DNA from: Margaritifera margaritifera
Taxonomy: Eukaryota > Mollusca > Bivalvia > Unionida > Margaritiferidae
Assembly (NCBI GenBank): GCA_029931535.1
Contig: JAQPZY010000580.1
Span: forward strand, 1-64,000
Direction: 5' to 3'
DNA: 64,000 nucleotides
Shown: piece by piece, positions 10,770 to 21,717 of the stretch
How the letters are laid out: every line of letters starts with the position of its first letter
Position numbering within the stretch: the stretch's first letter is position 1
Made by a program: the position numbers and the translations under genes
The notes under the pieces: generated by a model
What the model was told of the DNA's origin: nothing
The model's database searches: none
What the model saw: the letters and a program-made list of their open reading frames with translations, nothing else

Positions 10770-11450
10770 TAGTTTTAGCATAGCGCTCGGAAATGCAGAT
10801 ACAATGTTATTTGCTCATTATCAAGGTTAACATTGTTTCCTGATTGGTCCATAATTGACATTGCGATTTTTGGTATGCTGTAGACATTGTTGATGTGATA
10901 GTAAATTATCGGCAAAAGTATTATTGTCGTCAGTGCTCCGGGCAGTACATTAGGATTGATGCTATAGATAACATGACTATGGCATCCTCGCATGTCAAAT
11001 GATCCTTTAGCTATGGCACAGTTTATGTGTTTCTGTCGCTAATGTTTACGGGAATGTCTACATCGTTAACACCATTTTCTTGTAGAATTTGAGTACTAAT
11101 ACCTAGTAAGTTTCTTAAGGTGTTGTCAATTGTAAAGTCAACTCGGTAGCCACCCTTAAGCGTCAATCGTGTTTTAAGCATTGAATAATTTGGCTCCATG
11201 CTTATGTTATCGCCAATATGACCTTTTTCGCCAGTCATTCTTTTTATTTCATCAGCGATGTCAACAATGTTGTACGCACCTGGAATGACAATGAGCAATG
11301 TTCCTGCATCATTAGCAGAAAGAAGATATCTGAACTCGTTGTTGCTAGTTGTAACATTATGAAATGAGTTCCATGTTTCTGCAGAAATTAGTGATATCTA
11401 ATAGTGCGTATCCTGCGATAACTCTGGTGGGCATACTATATCTGACAGTA
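10770..11450 (-). pseudogene. Polinton penton-like minor capsid protein (single jelly-roll)
   Basis: An N-terminal part 'ISLISAETWNSFHNV' and 'NNEFRYLLSAND' reads at about 11310-11400. It is followed by an open frame at 11023-11298 with 'IVIPGAYNIVDIADEIKRM' and 'YRVDFTIDNTLRNLLGI'. After a frameshift near 11020 comes 'CHSHVIYSINPNVLPGAL' (about 10930-10990) and the C-terminal strand 'DQSGNNVNLDNEQITLYLHF' (10795-10860). This order is that of the Polinton minor capsid protein forming the five-fold vertices. The reading is continuous across the gene apart from one frameshift and one upstream stop. Confidence 0.75.
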
Positions 11451-11515
11451 AAATGACTGTTGCTTCCTTGAGCCAATTTGGAATCGAAGAGACAAGTTTG
11501 CAACATGGATATATC

Positions 11516-11516
<1 letters not shown>

Positions 11517-11583
<67 letters not shown>
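11517..11583. repeat. (TA)n microsatellite
   Basis: About 33 uninterrupted TA units just upstream (5') of the Polinton penton-like gene. Confidence 0.95.
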
Positions 11584-11587
<4 letters not shown>

Positions 11588-11818
11588 CTATATTATGTTG
11601 GCAAGTTTACGGAGAGGCAAAGTTGCATATTTTACTGTTACTAAAAATAGATTTTGCAAGCAAGGGATGCAACTCGAGTATGCAAGCAAGGGAGGTAACT
11701 AATGTATGCTAAATATTTCAGCAAGTATGGAAAGTAACTCGTGTGTCAAATATATCCGCCAAGCTGGCAAATAAAGCTAATGATAACTGTGGGTTGTAAT
11801 GTAAATGTGGGCGGCATC

Positions 11819-11896
11819 AAAACACTATTGGGATTTTACCAGGTCGAGGACGAGCGATAGCGAGTATGAGACCATAGAAAATTCCAGTAGTGTTTT
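11819..11896. repeat. Short inverted repeat (19-bp arms)
   Basis: The arm at 11819-11837 (aaaacactattgggatttt) and the arm at 11878-11896 (aaaattccagtagtgtttt) are near-perfect reverse complements around a 40-bp loop. It lies between the Polinton and the second integrase. It could be part of an element terminus; no second copy is visible in this window. Confidence 0.6.
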
Positions 11897-12069
11897 CATA
11901 CCCCCACGGTTGCATTACTACTGACCACCATATGTCAAGGACCTTGTAAACCTCCTTTACCATGGAGCAGTACTGAAGTTGGGTATTCAGTGATTCAGTG
12001 ATCCTAATATGATCGCATCCATCTAATAGCATCTGTTGCTCTCATGATCAGCAGAACAATTGTTAATGT

Positions 12070-12735
12070 CGTAGCATTCACTGGAGGAACTCCAAGCTGC
12101 ACAGGCCAAGTACCAATGTAAGAGCAACAAGCATCTCAATTACCTCATTGAAAGAAAGCAAAATAAACAATATGCCAAAAGGACATACCAAGATGTCAGC
12201 AAAACTGCACACAAGTACTAACAGGTGACCAGCAGAAAAATAGACAATGGTCAGCGATGAGCCCAACATTTCTGACTTTAATGTGCTATCACCCAAAGAG
12301 CAACTATACAAGAGGATGTTTGCGATGAGGGGTTGGGGGCTCACAGCCATAGATTTTATTCTAACCAAGCAAGTGTATTCATTTAATTGCGCAGTCTATT
12401 TGGAGTATGAGCTGTTCGTTCATAGCTTAAGAGCTATCGGAATGAAAAAGCACGGCAAACTGCTAAACTTGTTAAAACCACAAAATGCAATGGATACTAT
12501 GCTTGTAGCAATATATTACAGCATGCTAGGTTACTTGAAGGGAATGGCAGTGATAAAAAGCTGGCAGAAAGCACCAAAGTCTCACAAGATGTTGCCATGG
12601 CATGGCTTAAAAACCAGGCTATGTGGCAGATTCACCTGCTGGCACTGTGCAGAATTCCTCAGTTTTTGTTTAATGTTTCAAGCCCTAATGAGGTGCACCT
12701 GGCCAACCTCTTGCTTCTGACACATGACAGCTTGC
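12070..12735 (+). pseudogene. Fragment of a second, different rve integrase (Polinton-like)
   Basis: Plus-strand segments in alternating frames read 'LEELQAAQAKYQCKSNKHLN' and 'KQNKQYAKRTYQDVSK' (about 12090-12215), then 'YYSMLGYLKGMAVIK' (12514-12560). Next come 'VSQDVAMAWLKNQAMWQIHL' (about 12580-12640), 'RIPQFLFNVSSPNEVH' and 'ANLLLLTHD' (12650-12725). This is the N-terminal and first catalytic segment of a widespread invertebrate Polinton-type integrase, where the last motif is normally 'HQADLLFLPHD'. The catalytic Asp position here reads N and His-Gln is changed, so the enzyme is damaged. Everything after the first catalytic motif is missing. It belongs to a different lineage from the 6.4-7.2 kb integrase and lies on the opposite strand. 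Confidence 0.6.
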
Positions 12736-12739
12736 ATCT

Positions 12740-14775
12740 GTTTTCACTACCGGCTGTCAATTTGCCTATGATAATTCGACCCATTTTCTTGTCCTCCAGC
12801 AGCCGTACTTTGGTCTTTTTCTTATAGAAGATAATGATCTTGGTCACTTTGAGGTGCGAGGGCACACCCGGCTTGACCATAAACTGCAGTAAATCAATGG
12901 GAGCCTGGAGTCAAGCTGAGGTTGTTTTAGGGAGACTCGTTTCCTTTAGGCTTGCTCAAGTGACATCCAAACCATGCGGGGATAAATCAATCAGAGCAAG
13001 AGTGCAGCTATGCAAATCCTATGAGGTCTTGAGTAACCAGTCTGTTAATAACCACCTTGGTCATTCTGTTGCATGGGTGGCTAAACCATTAAAAGTATTG
13101 GGCACGCTCTTCCATGCCCAAGAAGCTGCAGGGGTAGCAGGCGGCCATCAAGGCTATTCCAAAGACTGCCATGTCCAAAGTCAATGCATGCCCCACTATA
13201 TGTGCTCCAGAACGGCCGCAGCGTGTGCTTCCATCCATTTTGGTCTCGAGTATCACTAGCTTAGGCCTGGCTAAAGACTTTGGTTGCTAACTCATCAGGA
13301 TTATCAGTGAAATTGCTGCAGGCCTTGATAATCTGCAGGTACTTCTCCCGGGTTCTGTAGCAATTACATTCAGCCAGCATAAACCACTCCATAAGCTTAT
13401 GGTGCAGATTTTTTAAAATTCCTCCAACAAGAACCCAAACTGCCTTTGGCTTGACTCCCGTAATCTGCTGAATATTGTCCCAGGCATCACCCTTGTAGTA
13501 CTCAAATCTGAATTGCTCACAGAGTGATGGAAAGTTTAGAGTTTTTGGCCAGGTGTGGCTGTTGTGAACTATAAACTCTATTTATTGATATTCAGCATGA
13601 TACTTGACAGTTATAAATGTCATTCCTGGCAATATCCTTTAAGATAATTGCACACTTGAGAATTGAAAAGAAAAAATACCCCACATCATTAATGGTTGCA
13701 CCTGTCCCATGGACTCGCCTTTCCCATTCCGTTATATTTTTATTGTGGCCTTAGAGGGCATTTCCAAAGTGTTCTACTGAATGATGTGCAATGCATTTCA
13801 GGTTCCAGTACTCAAAAGGCAAGGTTGCTGGAGTCGGGCTCTCAAATGGGGTAGAGGCTGTACATTGCTGCAACCAATACCAGTAAGAAGTCCATGTTTC
13901 ATCAGTCCAGGTTTCATATGCATAATTTCAACCACCTATTTGACCTTATGCTTTTCTGTCTTCAGGTCAGTCTTGTCTATTACCATCCACTCCCCATCCT
14001 CCATCTTATCATCTCCATCATCCTGAATGATAAACTTGATGCAAATGAGAAACTTTTCACCTGTCAGAACAGCTCCAAGAAGGATGACCGTGCGTGCTTC
14101 GGCCATTTGGTTATTTAAGTTTAGACCATTACCGCACACTTGGTGTCTCTACATAATATCAAGGTCTCCAAGTCTGAGGAGGTTTTTTTCTTCAATTCGA
14201 AATGTGTTAAAGAGATACGCAGCACCATCGACTTCAAACTCTTCCTTAGTGTCACAAAGATGATGATACCAGTCAAGGTCTAGGTTTTTGGGAACAGGTG
14301 CATGGTGCAGTACTGCCTTGTCAAAAGCAAAGGGAACTTCTTCCTCGATTTCACTAGAGACAAGGCAGCCAAATTCCTGCCTCAGGGTATCTGGTGCCTG
14401 CTGTGCTGTTGTAAGCCAAACAAACTCTGAACGGGTCACCGGTTGGCAGTCAAGGTTCTGATGCAGTGCTATATGACCCCTGGGATTAGAAGGTCGAACC
14501 ACTGCCAATGCATTGTATTTGTCACGTAATACACGTGCTTGTTGTGCATGAGCTATTGAGAATGGGTATATCTTAGCAGGTAAGCTTTTTTAACATTTGT
14601 AAATATTAATAGCAGCTAGCTGCAGAAATTCTTCAAGCAGCCAAGCAATATTTTTTCCTGAGGCATGCATGTAAAGTCTTCGAACCACAAAGCCTACAAA
14701 GTGCATATCATGCCTAAACACCAATACAACACCCCATGCAATAATAAATTCTACCACCCCTGTGAAGTCGCTATG
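12740..14775 (-). pseudogene. Large decayed protein of unknown family
   Basis: The minus strand reads protein-like sequence in changing frames over about 2 kb. From 5' to 3' the segments are 'HFVGFVVRRLYMHASGKNIA' (about 14650-14720), 'IAHAQQARVLRDKYNALAV' (about 14500-14560), the open frame 14149-14508 ('CQPVTRSEFVWL', 'PKNLDLDWYHHLCDT'), 13936-14139 ('MAEARTVILLGAVLTGEKF'), 'AIILKDIARNDIYNC' (about 13600-13650), 'WDNIQQITGVKPKAVWVL' (about 13425-13500), 'MEWFMLAECNCYRTREKYLQ' (about 13335-13395) and 'PSHLKVTKIIIFYKKKTKV' (12800-12860). Stops separate the pieces. Base composition is richer in GC than the flanks. It is convergent with the integrase fragment, ending within about 10 bp of it. 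I do not recognise the family; a gene of the same decayed element is the likeliest origin. Confidence 0.5.
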
Positions 14776-15436
14776 TTTGTATTTAACAATATTCGTTTAT
14801 ACAAGTCTTGCCACACTTCTCAGTACTTCCCAATATGATCTAAGTGCAAGTTCTTTTGCATCAAACACATGTTGATAGGTATGTGTAGTGGGTTATCATA
14901 TCTCTAAATGAAAGATTGTAACAAGTCAAATACTATCCTAAAAAAATATGCATTGTTTTAATTGCGATCTAAAGTATATACGTTGTAGAGACCCAGACCA
15001 GTGAGCAGTGTAGGTCTCTATTCTTTAAACATACCTAGTTTTTGAGTTGCTGGTGGGGTTGAGATGGGACATTTTAAAAAGTATAGTTGTGTATGCTCTG
15101 GAGGTCGAAAAGGGTAGTGGTTGGTTCCGAGGATGGTGGGGTGCAACCCATTTGTTGTCCCATCATACACCCAGCTGGTATTTATTTCCTGCATGGTTGA
15201 TAATGATTATGAAGGCTACTGTAGACTAGTAATGGTAGAGGTGGGTTATATAATAATTGATTACACTCTGGAGCAATATTCTAGCCCGATTATTCAGTCA
15301 TCAAGAAGGAAAGCTGAGCTATTCAGGTAATGATAATACATTGGAGAATGATTACTTACATTTAAATGTTGTAGTTTGAAGTCCATCGGTATATTTTCTT
15401 TTAGTAATACTGGGAAATGAGAGGTTATAACACATA
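14776..15436. other. Intergenic, nothing recognised
   Basis: No supported gene. Short ORFs are present but have no protein-like features. Confidence 0.4.
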
Positions 15437-15439
15437 CAC

Positions 15440-15539
<100 letters not shown>

Positions 15540-16190
15540 TTTCAAAGGATTTCAAATATTAACAAAATATCCATTTGATGATTTAAAAATTAAAACCTAT
15601 TCGTTTTTCTCAATAGATACGTGTACATTAATTATTTAATCAATTTTTTTGGATCAATCAGTCAATCCATCAATTAATTTTTCGGTTAGCAGATATTGAG
15701 TAACTGTCCATGGAAATTAAGGCATCTTTTGACCATTCCATAGTGTTTTTGGACATGAGGTAAACTATAGACAGTAAATAAAAAAATAACAGAAATAAAT
15801 GCAGCTTGTAACCTTGAATCATTTTTTCTCAAAATTTGCTTTCTTTCTTTCTTTCTTTTTTGTGGAACCTGTGTTAGCACTATTGCTTTTCGGCAGGAGA
15901 ATTTTGGGATAAAAAGAATCCAAGAGAAATATTTTAAGGACAAAAATAATGAAATTATTAAATGTTTCAGGTTGCACTCATTTGTTCTTTTATACTTTAT
16001 TCTTTTATTTATGTATTTATCTATTTTATTCTCTACATTTTACCTAACATCCGGAGGCATTAGGGCATGGTCAAAAGAGGCCTTAATATCTGCAAATTAA
16101 ATAAAGTCAGCTGATTGATTGATTAATTTACTTGTTTACTTTTTATTTATTAACTTTATTTATTCAGTTTATTTAATATTGTCGGCAATA
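15540..16190. other. AT-rich intergenic
   Basis: AT-rich with a short (TTTC)n tract near 15839-15858 and 'attgattgatt'-type sequence near 16110. No gene seen. Confidence 0.4.
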
Positions 16191-16204
16191 CAATTCTTAT
16201 TCGA

Positions 16205-16392
16205 GTAGTTATGGAAAGTCAGTTGGTAGGGGGTCAGTCTTGTGATCCAAGAATTGCAAGTTCGATACCTGCCAACCCAGCCCGGGTAAGCTCTCTTGGT
16301 GTACCTCGGAAAGGCACTTGGCTCCCATGTCCTCAATATGACATAGCCATTAATGTGTTTAAAATGTCAATACAGCTACTAAAAAAAAAAAC
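16205..16392 (+). mobile_element. tRNA-derived SINE
   Basis: The 5' part has a Pol III promoter layout. An A-box-like 'agtcagttggtaggggg' lies at about 16218-16234 and a B-box-like 'gcaagttcgatacct' at about 16256-16270, roughly 35 bp apart as in a tRNA. The 3' part carries 'ggtgtacctcggaaaggcac' and 'ctcccatgtcct', a tail shared by bivalve SINEs as I remember them. It ends in a 10-A run at 16381-16392. The ORF over it is incidental. Confidence 0.72.
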
Positions 16393-17934
16393 TTTCCATG
16401 AAAATTTTTGTTTGAATTTTCAAATCATCGAACAACCATTTTATTATTTTTTGCTAAATCTTTAAGATAACTCTCTTTTTGAAACGTACATATTTGGGCC
16501 TCTTTAAAATATTCTTCTGTGTCCACGGATCATAAGTTCACCTACACTTATTTACCTTTCATAAGATTATAGAGGGATAACTATTACTTTTCCATACAAA
16601 ACTAAAATATCAACTAGATCACTTCCCAAATCCTACATACAAATTCATTACAATACGGATGCCTACTGCTACGGCTTCTTTTGCAGGGCACTTTGTGAAT
16701 AAAATAAACTCTTTCATCATATGATGTAACTGGCTGATATAGAATACTTAAAAGAAAAACTGCATTCTTATCTCCATTAAAAGCCCTACGCATATTTTAT
16801 CTACTACTTTCATTGATTTTTAACCATTTTATTATTGGCAATGTCACATGGACATGATGCCATAAAGACCCTGTCCAGAATATCCGTAAAAGTAGATAGC
16901 CATCTTAAAAGAACACCACTGCTGTCAACCTAAAATAATCTCCCAAGACAGGTTGTATGTCAAAAGAGACCACAACACTGCATGCATATTATAAATTAAA
17001 TTATTTTTAAAAGAGACAAGTTAACCTCTACCAGAGAGTTTGTTCCCTGTCTCAATCAGGTTTAGCAGTAGACCATTATATTTCATGTGTAAAGAGGATT
17101 TGTCAACAAGCAGTTGAGTCAATTTCTAAATGACAGAGGAAAGGATAAATTGAATATGCTCTTTACAGATTGGAAGGAGTCTGTTTGTTTATAAAAGCTG
17201 TCCCCTCTACCCATAAAAGGTTCTGTTATAATGTTAGTATCCAACTACACTGTGTAGTCTAGCATAACTTTACACTGACAACTGGCTTATATACATCTGA
17301 GTGTTATGAAGCTGACATCTTAATTTTTGACTACATTGTAGGAAAGAGAATAGGGCAGTTTACGAATTAGGCAGATGTGACGCAACGTGCAATGACTTCA
17401 TGCCTAAAAATAGCCCGAGTGGGCAGTGTCTTAAACTCGACAGACAAACTTTTTAACATGGTGGCTTCAATACGTAGAATTAACCGAAGACGATGTTCCT
17501 GGGGCAACATTACCTTACAGCCTAATAGAAAGTCACTCTGTTATACAGCTGAAAGGGTGGTTACATTGTTATCTCCCTACAAGTGGAAATCAAAGTAAAC
17601 TTATATTCTTAATTTCAGTAATTTAGGCTACCGTCCTATAATACATACAGAAAAGGTCACTATATTGGACAACAATGCACTTCTTATAGTATGACTGCAG
17701 GACGTTCAGTACAGGTTTTTGTCTAGCTATTAAGTGGTATATAAACTATAGACTTTGAGATGAAATCAAACTATATAATTTTTCTAAAGATGGAACGGCA
17801 CACCAACGCCTATCCTAATATTTTTTTCTGTAATATCTTGGTAAATTAAAAAAGAAAATATGTAGTATTAATCATGAACTAATATTAAATTATTTCTGGA
17901 ACATAAGTTACAAAAAACTCTCTGAAGCAATGTC
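16393..17934. other. Intergenic, nothing recognised
   Basis: AT-rich, with no supported exon, RNA gene or repeat. Confidence 0.4.
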
Positions 17935-18245
17935 ATTTCACATGGCTTATAGGTCACTTATACTCTTTACTTATAGGTCACTTATAAGTGAGATATAAGT
18001 GAAGCGTTAGGGTTTTTATTGCAAATTAGGCATTTCATATACAAATTAGGCATTTCACTATAAATGAAGTATGCTTCACTTGTAACTGAAATGTGAGCCA
18101 TTCACTTGCTACACTTATAGGTCACTTATAATGATATATAGGTGAATTAAGCATTTCATTTATAAATGAAGTTTCCTCATAAGTGAAATGTAAGTCATTC
18201 ACTTACTCTTACTACACTTATATGTGAGATAAAAGCGAAGTCCCG
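17935..18245. repeat. Degenerate 'acacttataggtcacttata' repeat cluster
   Basis: The core 'cttataggtcacttata' occurs near 17948, 17971 and 18115, with diverged forms near 18210. Spacers such as 'tcatttataaatgaagt' and 'aagtgaaatgtaagtcattcacttac' are present. Many of these are short palindromes (ttataa, aagtg/cactt), so the block can fold extensively. Confidence 0.6.
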
Positions 18246-18529
18246 CTAAATTCAATGATTTGGGCTTGAACAAAAGCCTCTCCCCCCCCCCCCACCGGAA
18301 AGTGCGTCCATATATAAATTAAGTCATCAGATTTATAGAACCTATGTGTAAATGGCTACCTATAAGTTCTGACCTTATTAAAATATCATACATTTTCATT
18401 TAAATGACAATTTGTGAAATGATTTCCAACACACAAGGCTACAGCTTTGAGCCACCCCGTTTGAAATGGCTTACATATTATCAAATTGTTAGCTGAAATA
18501 ACACAAATAAACGATAACCATGAAGATAA

Positions 18530-18535
18530 TTTATT
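18530..18535 (-). terminator. AATAAA poly(A) signal
   Basis: A canonical hexamer on the minus strand about 75 nt past the stop codon of the exon at 18608-18852. Confidence 0.45.
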
Positions 18536-18607
18536 CACCAAGTAATAAATACAATATTTTTTTGAAAGATACATTTCGGGCAAAATCCATCATCATCAAG
18601 TAGGCTC

Positions 18608-18852
18608 CTACAAGCTACAAGTGAATCCAAAAGCCGGTTTCGACTTGCGGTGCGGGAGGCAGTTTTTCCTAATCCGATGGATATTCCAGTTCAGCTGGTA
18701 AACGAAGTCTGTCCCAAATTCAATTGTCAGCATGTGAACACTGGGATATTTATATATACCGCATGATGCTGGAAAGCACTCACGGCGTAGCATAATTCCA
18801 TCGATGCAGACCGCCAATGGTTTAAATTCCAGAAACGAAAGTGTGGCCAAGT
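18608..18852 (-). CDS. Terminal coding exon of an unidentified host gene
   Basis: An acceptor 'ataatttag' precedes an uninterrupted frame entered in phase 1 (two bases, then codons). It encodes about 81 residues ending at the TAG at 18608-18610, with AATAAA 75 nt further on. The product has segments 'LSFLEFKPLAVCIDG', 'RRECFPASCGIYKYPSVHML' and 'YQLNWNIHRIRKNCLPHRK', with five cysteines near the C-terminus, suggesting an extracellular or secreted domain end. GC content is clearly higher than in the flanks. I do not recognise the family. Upstream exons should lie at higher coordinates; a possible ATG exon with a donor is at 19411-19578, but its phase does not join directly. Confidence 0.5.
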
Positions 18853-19036
18853 CTAAATTATGATATTACGCGTGGAAATCTTTCGGGCTCCGGATTTGTG
18901 CCATGGAAACATCTTTTCGGTGTCAAATAATTTTTCAGTGTCCAACAATAAATTATTTGATATGATTTCATTAGAATATACAAAGTTGAATGTCTTGTGC
19001 CAAATAATATTGTTTTAAATGAAATTATAGACTATT

Positions 19037-19340
19037 TATGCAAACAAAAACCAAAACACGTTCATTGTACTAATGGGTAGTACTTGCGTTTAATTAATGT
19101 ACATTTTACAACCTCTTATTTGAGTAATTAGGCTGTGTCTGAGTTTGAAACGATCTTGTCTGCCTACATTCGAAGTAATGTAAATCCTTGTCCAATCATT
19201 ATATATAATTCATATACCTTGATAATACTAATAAATACATGCAAGAGAAATAAGTGCTTGACCTAAGATACAAAAATGTCATTTTACATAATCAATACCA
19301 CTTAACTTTAAACTTAATATCTAGGTCTAATGTCAGAATA
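19037..19340 (+). repeat. Truncated copy of the intron-exon segment at 21718-22190
   Basis: Shared runs include 'cgaagtaatgtaaatcctt', 'ccttgataatactaat', 'gcaagagaaata' and 'gtgcttgac', ending at a 'tag-gtctaatgtcagaa' acceptor-like junction. The exon that follows in the intact copy is broken here. The later copy has about 170 bp extra in its middle. This shows a third, dead round of the exon duplication seen downstream. Confidence 0.75.
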
Positions 19341-19599
19341 TATATTAGCCACTAGGAAGATACATGGAACATCTGTTAGATAGAAAATACAAATTAAAAA
19401 TAAATATTACCTTATTTGTAGAGGAATTGCTATGACCTATAATTTTGTTTTCTTCGGGATGCTCGATTGTGCGAATTCCCCATAAATTAGATGTATTCCA
19501 CTCTTTTAAAAATGAGCTAGGGCTCAAACATTGCTCACCGTGAAATTGACGCGAGCATATCAAACTAGAGACGTGCATTGCAATTAACAAATCTCAATT

Positions 19600-20925
19600 C
19601 GATCATGTGAGCACTTGACTTCTAAATCTACTGCCATTATCAAGGACTTACTAAATTACTTTTTTAAGATTTAGCGACCAGAAACCGCGCTTATTGATTA
19701 TCGAGTTATTTAAACGTTTCACAAACTGCATGTCTTAAGGTTGTCTAATGGTGGAAATGCAGTTTTCGGTATACATTGGTAATGTCTCTGCTGTTACATG
19801 CAGTTGTAATGCATAGGTTATAGCGCCATTTAGACATGGTCGTTGCCGCTCTGCAGATAATGAAGATAAACGTCTGTAAGTTTTATCTTTATTCATTACA
19901 AACTATCTTACACCATTGTTGAAGCATACAATAAGAGGCCTGTTCCAAAATATTGCTTACATATAAAGATTAATGTTCCACTATCCTCAAAAACTGCAAA
20001 TGCCTCTTACAAAAATGCCAGGGAGGGAATTACCACGATAAGTGAAAATACTAAAAAAAAAACACTTATACAACTTTTTAAGTACAGATTTGTCTCTCAT
20101 CTTTAGTCTAAACAATGGTCAGAGTTTTGCAGAATTAGTTTCTTATTCGTACACTTCCACAGAAACATTTGTTTTTAGGTTTTAAAAAGTAAAAAAGTTG
20201 AAGTCACGGCTTCTGCTGTCTTCCTTGAAAGGCACATACACCTTTACAACTGCATCACCAACGTTAATACTTAATGTATGAGACATAGCTTATGAATCAA
20301 AAAAGGAATGTAATATTAACATCATCCAGTGGCTGCATTTTATTTTGAATTCATTTTCGTGGGCATGAATTTCCTTGTTTTGCGACAAAATGACATGTTT
20401 GTAGGTACTTACATTTTTTTTCTTCAGAATTTTACATAATGTTTCCACAGAAGTATTTTTGTTCCTTATGGTCTTGCAACCCTCGAAATTCACGAAAAGT
20501 GATACACTAACAAAAATATTGAATTCAACATTTCTAATGATCATACAAGGCGCTTTCGTTTTAATATTTACTCGAGACGAAAGTCTCTGAAACTCAAGCA
20601 TGTATCATAGTCCCTAAAAGAATTTAGACTGACAGCTTCGACCAAATAATTTGGATGACTAGCACCGTCCGTGACATATTACATCAGAGGCGTATATTGT
20701 TAGACATTTTCGTATCTAATTAACCAGCGGATTTGAAAAAAAAATGATATGCATATAGTTTGTTTCCTGGTATATACATTGGAAAGGTGCAAGTCAAAAG
20801 AGAATCTGTAAAAATTTCATTCAAAATACCATCACAGCAATTCAAATACAAACTTAACAGTTCCCTAGATTCTGCGGCTTTCTTGTCGAATCATTTTATT
20901 TTTATATCTGCACTTTTCTTGCGTT
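19600..20925. other. Intron or intergenic sequence
   Basis: AT-rich with no supported coding exon. It precedes the first duplicated exon. Confidence 0.4.
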
Positions 20926-20929
20926 TTAG

Positions 20930-21039
20930 GGATGTTATCAGAGGAGTGGCTCCAACTGGTGGGAACAACATCATTTCTAACGAATATGAGAGCCTACAGA
21001 ATGACAGAGAGGGAGACAACCCATATCAAGAATTGCAAG
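20930..21039 (+). CDS. Exon A: cytoplasmic-tail exon with paired YxxL motifs
   Basis: Flanked by acceptor 'gcgttttag' and donor 'caag|gtacgc', phase 1 at both ends (110 nt). The product includes 'SNEYESLQNDREGDNPYQEL': two YxxL motifs separated by nine residues, the layout of an ITAM-like phosphotyrosine module. The rest is acidic and polar (DVIRGVAPTGGNN), with no membrane segment. It is homologous to exon B at 22176-22288, and is followed by short exon C in a spacing copied downstream. This is most likely part of the intracellular region of a receptor; molluscan MEGF/draper-like or receptor phosphatase-like proteins carry similar tails. That assignment is inference. Confidence 0.6.
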
Positions 21040-21537
21040 GTACGCTAGCTCTGCACGAAAGATCAGTATTTATTGTATGTTTCCTATTTTCAAACCTGTT
21101 GCTATTGTCACTGCAGTTTACTGAAGTAATCAAGCAAAAAATCGATAGTTTCTCTTGTATTAGATGTTAGCACTCAATCCTTCTTTGTTCTAAAAAATTA
21201 AAAGCAAACATAAGATTAAAATAATATCATATTAGCAATAGCGTTTTTCTTCTTCCTACAAGAATGTTGTTTATTCCACTCGACTGCCAGTAATGAGATC
21301 TCTCAGGTAAAATCGATTGTGTTTTCATTTTCTTTTTTTTCTTTTTGTTTTTTCTTTGTAGTTGTTTAAGCTGACAAAAGATTTTGATTTGATAGTTGTA
21401 TATCTAGGTATAAAACTGAGATTCATCTCAAAACTATATATACATTTAGCTTATTTTCCACACAAATTTAAAGATACATCTATTTTGTTGTATAAGATCT
21501 ACATCATTTTCATTCATGCTTAATACCTTCTTTACAG

Positions 21538-21571
21538 ATCTATCTGCAGTGAATGAAGACATAGATTCGCG
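21538..21571 (+). CDS. Exon C: very short linker exon
   Basis: 34 nt between acceptor 'tctttacag' and donor 'g|gtaact'. It enters in phase 1 and leaves in phase 2, coding 'D-LSAVNEDIDS-R'. The same phase pattern and an acidic D...R layout are found in the exon at 22779-22815, at nearly the same distance from its partner exon (608 versus 603 bp). That regularity is the main support. Confidence 0.45.
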
Positions 21572-21717
21572 GTAACTAGAATATTTCTTTGTCATCAAGA
21601 CTCACACTAATATTTGTTAGTGTATTAAAGTGACAAACAGAATAAAGATAGTGAGAACATGAAATGGAATGAACTTAAATAAAGTAAAACGGAAGATAGG
21701 TAGTTGTAGGGACATAT

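Larger units (their letters stand above)
3500..11450 (-). mobile_element. Decayed Polinton/Maverick element
   Basis: At least six recognisable Polinton genes lie on the minus strand in one transcriptional direction. From 5' to 3' they are penton-like minor capsid, major capsid, two membrane-type minor proteins, adenain-like cysteine protease, retroviral-type integrase and protein-primed DNA polymerase B. Polintons are large self-synthesising transposons with a virion-like gene set. Every gene here has stops or frameshifts, and the polymerase has lost its catalytic core, so the element is dead. No A32-like packaging ATPase (no Walker A) was seen in readable frames. Terminal inverted repeats and the 6-bp target duplication were not identified, so both ends are approximate. 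Confidence 0.88.

Noticed and set aside
11640..11780. Polinton terminal repeat near 'gcaagcaagggatgcaactcg'
   Set aside because: The local direct repeat 'gcaagcaaggga' has no inverted partner at the other end of the element.
12834..13259. 141-codon plus-strand ORF
   Set aside because: The opposite strand carries the coding-like segments of the unknown protein; this frame has no recognisable composition or continuation.
16211..16465. 84-codon plus-strand ORF
   Set aside because: Overlies the tRNA-derived SINE and its A-tail.
19345..19590. Possible minus-strand first exon with ATG and donor at 19411
   Set aside because: Phase does not join the exon at 18608-18852 and no signal peptide or promoter is visible; the upper end overlaps a decayed duplicated segment.
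20290..20601. 103-codon minus-strand ORF
   Set aside because: AT-driven Lys/Asn-rich composition, no splice or family support.
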